Shown here: one piece after another, positions 5,754-7,256 of the stretch | Layout: each line of letters begins with the position of its first letter | Position numbering within the stretch: position 1 is the stretch's first letter | Assembly: GCA_024695315.1 (NCBI GenBank) | Contig: JAILIJ010000073.1 | Span: 1 to 7,256 of the forward strand | Reading direction: 5' to 3' | DNA: 7,256 nucleotides | DNA from: Bacteroidaceae bacterium | GTDB taxonomy: Bacteria > Bacteroidota > Bacteroidia > Bacteroidales > Bacteroidaceae | Position numbers and translations under genes: made by a program | Notes under the pieces: model-generated | Told to the model about the DNA's origin: nothing | What the model saw: only the letters and a program-made list of their open reading frames with translations | Database searches by the model: none

Positions 5754-6968
5754 TCACGCCTTACTACATTTCACAATCACCTTTTTACCATTTACAGTAG
5801 CAGCAAAAAGATAAATATCTCCACCATCTTTTATGCCCGCACGCCCACGCAATTCATCGGCCGTAAGGACAAAACCTCGAGAAGTAATATTTGCCTTCGG
5901 CACTCTACGTTTAAGCGTTTTCAGCAACTTAGAAGAAAATTCCATAACATCATCCACCACAAACCGACGACCAGGAAAATCTGGAACATAAGTATTGGAA
6001 GTATAAAGGTGAACATCTGGATCTAATTTTTCAACTCCCAAACGCGAGCACAAAAGTCGAAAAGCATGGGATTTCATAAGCGTAACATCTGGCTCATAAA
6101 GGTAGACTCCGACCCCATCAACGGAATATACCGCAGAGGCAGAATGTTCTTCGTCAAGAGAATAATAAAAATCTATTGTTGAATTTGATAGAAAATCTAC
6201 ACAATGAACAACCACGTCTGCTCCATCCCTCACGCCATCTACACGCGTTTCTGGACGCCTTTCCCCTTGCTCTATCAACACCTCTTTACATTCACCCTTT
6301 ACAGCCACAACATGAATATCCGTAACGCTATGCAGACGGGTTAGAGTTCGAGGAATATCAACCATAGGTGAAACTTTTGTAACGAGATGGCGGCAATGCT
6401 TCAATAGCTCATCTTGAAGCTCCACAATATTGGGTTCACAATCCGCAATCTCATAAACTCGATTACCATCCTCTGCTCTTCGCGCAGGATCAAGATAAAT
6501 AGTATCTACATCCGGAATTGGCAATTCGCGGCCATCCCCTTCACGTATGATGACATTATCCGCGCCAAGCACCTTAAAATTATGCTCCGCAGCCTCGCAT
6601 AAGTGATGCTGACGCTCCGTATATATGGCACTCGACAATCCCCTACTCATATAATAAAAATCAACACCCATTCCTCCAGTAAGGTCGCAAAGGGAGTCAC
6701 CAAAAACCAACGCTCGTTTGTATTTAGCCGTTGACTCAGACGAACATTGCTCCGCAGGCACTCGCCCTCCCATGATGAGATTATCGCTAACAGCATACCA
6801 CTCCGGAAGCTTTGTCTTTAGGCGTCTACGTGCCTCAATCTGATCAACAGCAGCAGGCACATCTATACCAGGATAACGCTTTGCTCCAAGAAGCAGAGAA
6901 TCCGTATCGTCATTTATATGTTTAGCAATAAAATCTCTTATTTCCTGATTCCAAATCATCACTTTCAA
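5754..6968 (-). CDS. Class I SAM-dependent methyltransferase with THUMP-like C-terminal domain (PG_1098-like)
   Basis: This is a probable cytoplasmic nucleic-acid methyltransferase of a family widespread in Bacteroidetes. The target is unknown. Of 404 residues, the N-terminal part (1-85) is helical and resembles the accessory region of PG_1098-like proteins. The Rossmann core follows: motif I DLTGGMGVD (95-103), the acidic end of the next strand at YTERQ (116-120), GDGREL (144-149), and the catalytic-region motif YLDPARR (158-164), in place of the NPPY of N6-adenine enzymes. Residues about 330-402 fit the THUMP-like RNA-binding domain. THUMP domains point to tRNA or rRNA, but that is inference. 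The start at 6968 lies only 15 bp beyond the promoter motif. A second ATG three codons on (6959) would give a longer leader and cannot be excluded. It converges with the tRNA-Met gene. Only a weak GAGGC/GCCTT hairpin with a short U-run follows it, overlapping the stop codon. Confidence 0.85.
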   Translation of the reverse strand: MKVMIWNQEIRDFIAKHINDDTDSLLLGAKRYPGIDVPAAVDQIEARRRLKTKLPEWYAVSDNLIMGGRVPAEQCSSESTAKYKRALVFGDSLCDLTGGMGVDFYYMSRGLSSAIYTERQHHLCEAAEHNFKVLGADNVIIREGDGRELPIPDVDTIYLDPARRAEDGNRVYEIADCEPNIVELQDELLKHCRHLVTKVSPMVDIPRTLTRLHSVTDIHVVAVKGECKEVLIEQGERRPETRVDGVRDGADVVVHCVDFLSNSTIDFYYSLDEEHSASAVYSVDGVGVYLYEPDVTLMKSHAFRLLCSRLGVEKLDPDVHLYTSNTYVPDFPGRRFVVDDVMEFSSKLLKTLKRRVPKANITSRGFVLTADELRGRAGIKDGGDIYLFAATVNGKKVIVKCSKA

Positions 6969-6983
6969 TTATTATATTCTGTG

Positions 6984-7014
6984 CAAAAATACAAAATCTT
7001 CATTTAGACTCATA
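6984..7014 (-). promoter_or_regulatory. Promoter of the methyltransferase gene
   Basis: Read on the - strand, TATTTTTG (6991 down to 6984), followed by CAC, matches the TAnnTTTG element exactly. A weak partner, TATG (7014-7011), lies 19 nt upstream. The leader to the first ATG would be under 10 nt. Confidence 0.65.
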
Positions 7015-7032
7015 AAATTTACGTCCTTATTC

Positions 7033-7063
7033 TTGCACATATTAATATTTCGATTTACCTTTG
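7033..7063 (+). promoter_or_regulatory. Promoter of tRNA-Ser
   Basis: TTG at 7033-7035 and TACCTTTG at 7056-7063 are separated by 20 nt. The -7 element is identical to that of the tRNA-Met gene. It is divergent from the methyltransferase promoter, with under 20 bp between the two upstream elements. Confidence 0.8.
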
Positions 7064-7089
7064 CACTGCAAAAGATGCTTAAAGTCTTT

Positions 7090-7174
7090 GGAGAGATGGC
7101 AGAGTGGTCGATTGCATCGGTCTTGAAAACCGACGTACTGAGAGGTACCGGGGGTTCGAATCCCTCTCTCTCCG
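7090..7174 (+). tRNA. tRNA-Ser (UGA)
   Basis: The acceptor GGAGAGA (7090-7096) pairs fully with TCTCTCC (7167-7173), and the discriminator is G at 7174, as in serine tRNAs. The anticodon stem TCGGT/ACCGA encloses loop CTTGAAA with anticodon TGA at 7124-7126. A long variable arm (7134-7149) with GTAC/GTAC stem is diagnostic of a class II tRNA. The T stem GGGGG/CCCTC contains one G-U pair, and the T loop is TTCGAAT. CCA is not encoded. UGA reads UCA and the other UCN codons by wobble. Confidence 0.96.
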
Positions 7175-7210
7175 CACATATCACTTTATTATCCGTGATT
7201 TGTAAGATTT

Positions 7211-7256
7211 ACACCCAATTTTACACAAAATGTAAAGTTGGGTGTTTTATTTTATT
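7211..7256 (+). terminator. Strong Rho-independent terminator of tRNA-Ser
   Basis: A 15-bp stem with one U-G pair is formed by ACACCCAATTTTACA (7211-7225) and TGTAAAGTTGGGTGT (7231-7245) around the loop CAAAA. A T-rich tail (TTTATTTTATT) runs to the window end. Confidence 0.9.

Noticed and set aside
5732..5756. Possible minus-strand terminator after the methyltransferase gene
   Set aside because: The stem is only four pairs plus a wobble with an 11-nt loop and overlaps the stop codon. It is too weak to call as a separate feature.
6972..7184. 70-codon frame on the minus strand containing a 'REGFEPPVPLSTS'-like string
   Set aside because: This is the translated antisense of the tRNA-Ser gene, a well-known false-positive ORF type.
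1..7256. CRISPR arrays, insertion sequences, prophage or toxin-antitoxin genes
   Set aside because: No regularly spaced repeats, transposase or integrase motifs, terminal inverted repeats, or paired small toxin/antitoxin frames were seen on either strand.

Overview
The window looks like a chromosomal segment of a Bacteroidetes bacterium, probably Bacteroidales and most like the Prevotella group. The case rests on several sequence features. The upstream promoters fit the Bacteroidetes pattern TTTG/TTG - 19 to 20 nt - TAnnTTTG instead of -35/-10 boxes, and purine-rich Shine-Dalgarno sites are mostly weak or absent before the start codons. Both tRNA genes lack an encoded 3' CCA. The gene families (TonB receptor/PnuT/ThiN set, DUF1460 lipoprotein, PG_1098-like methyltransferase) are also typical of the group. 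The genus is an inference.

Layout. (1) Positions 1-1375: the end of a thiamine-salvage cluster on the + strand. It has the last 13 codons of a probable outer-membrane TonB-dependent receptor, then a PnuC-family inner-membrane transporter best read as the thiamine transporter PnuT, then thiamine pyrophosphokinase (ThiN). Together they would bring thiamine across both membranes and trap it as thiamine pyrophosphate. (2) Positions 1376-2236: an AT-rich stretch of about 860 bp without a conventional gene. It contains a compact, self-sufficient unit at 1860-2108: promoter, short leader, a 35-codon basic ORF and a terminator hairpin. This is the best candidate here for an undescribed gene. (3) Positions 2237-5166: a two-gene operon joined by a TAATG overlap, encoding a DUF1460 (NlpC/P60-like fold) cell-envelope lipoprotein and an ABC-F ribosome-associated ATPase. 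(4) Positions 5167-5753: two hairpins after the ABC-F gene, an A/T-rich spacer, and an initiator tRNA-Met gene with its own strong promoter and terminator. (5) Positions 5754-6968, - strand: a Rossmann-fold SAM methyltransferase with a C-terminal THUMP-like domain, convergent with the tRNA-Met gene. (6) Positions 6969-7256: a divergent promoter pair, tRNA-Ser(UGA) and a strong terminator.

Most of the window is ordinary housekeeping sequence. The points worth a second look are the 35-aa mini-gene, an in-frame 12-bp tandem repeat at the start of pnuT, atypical stem pairs in the initiator tRNA, the coupling of an envelope hydrolase-like lipoprotein to an ABC-F factor, and a possible antisense-oriented small transcription unit at 1649-1763.
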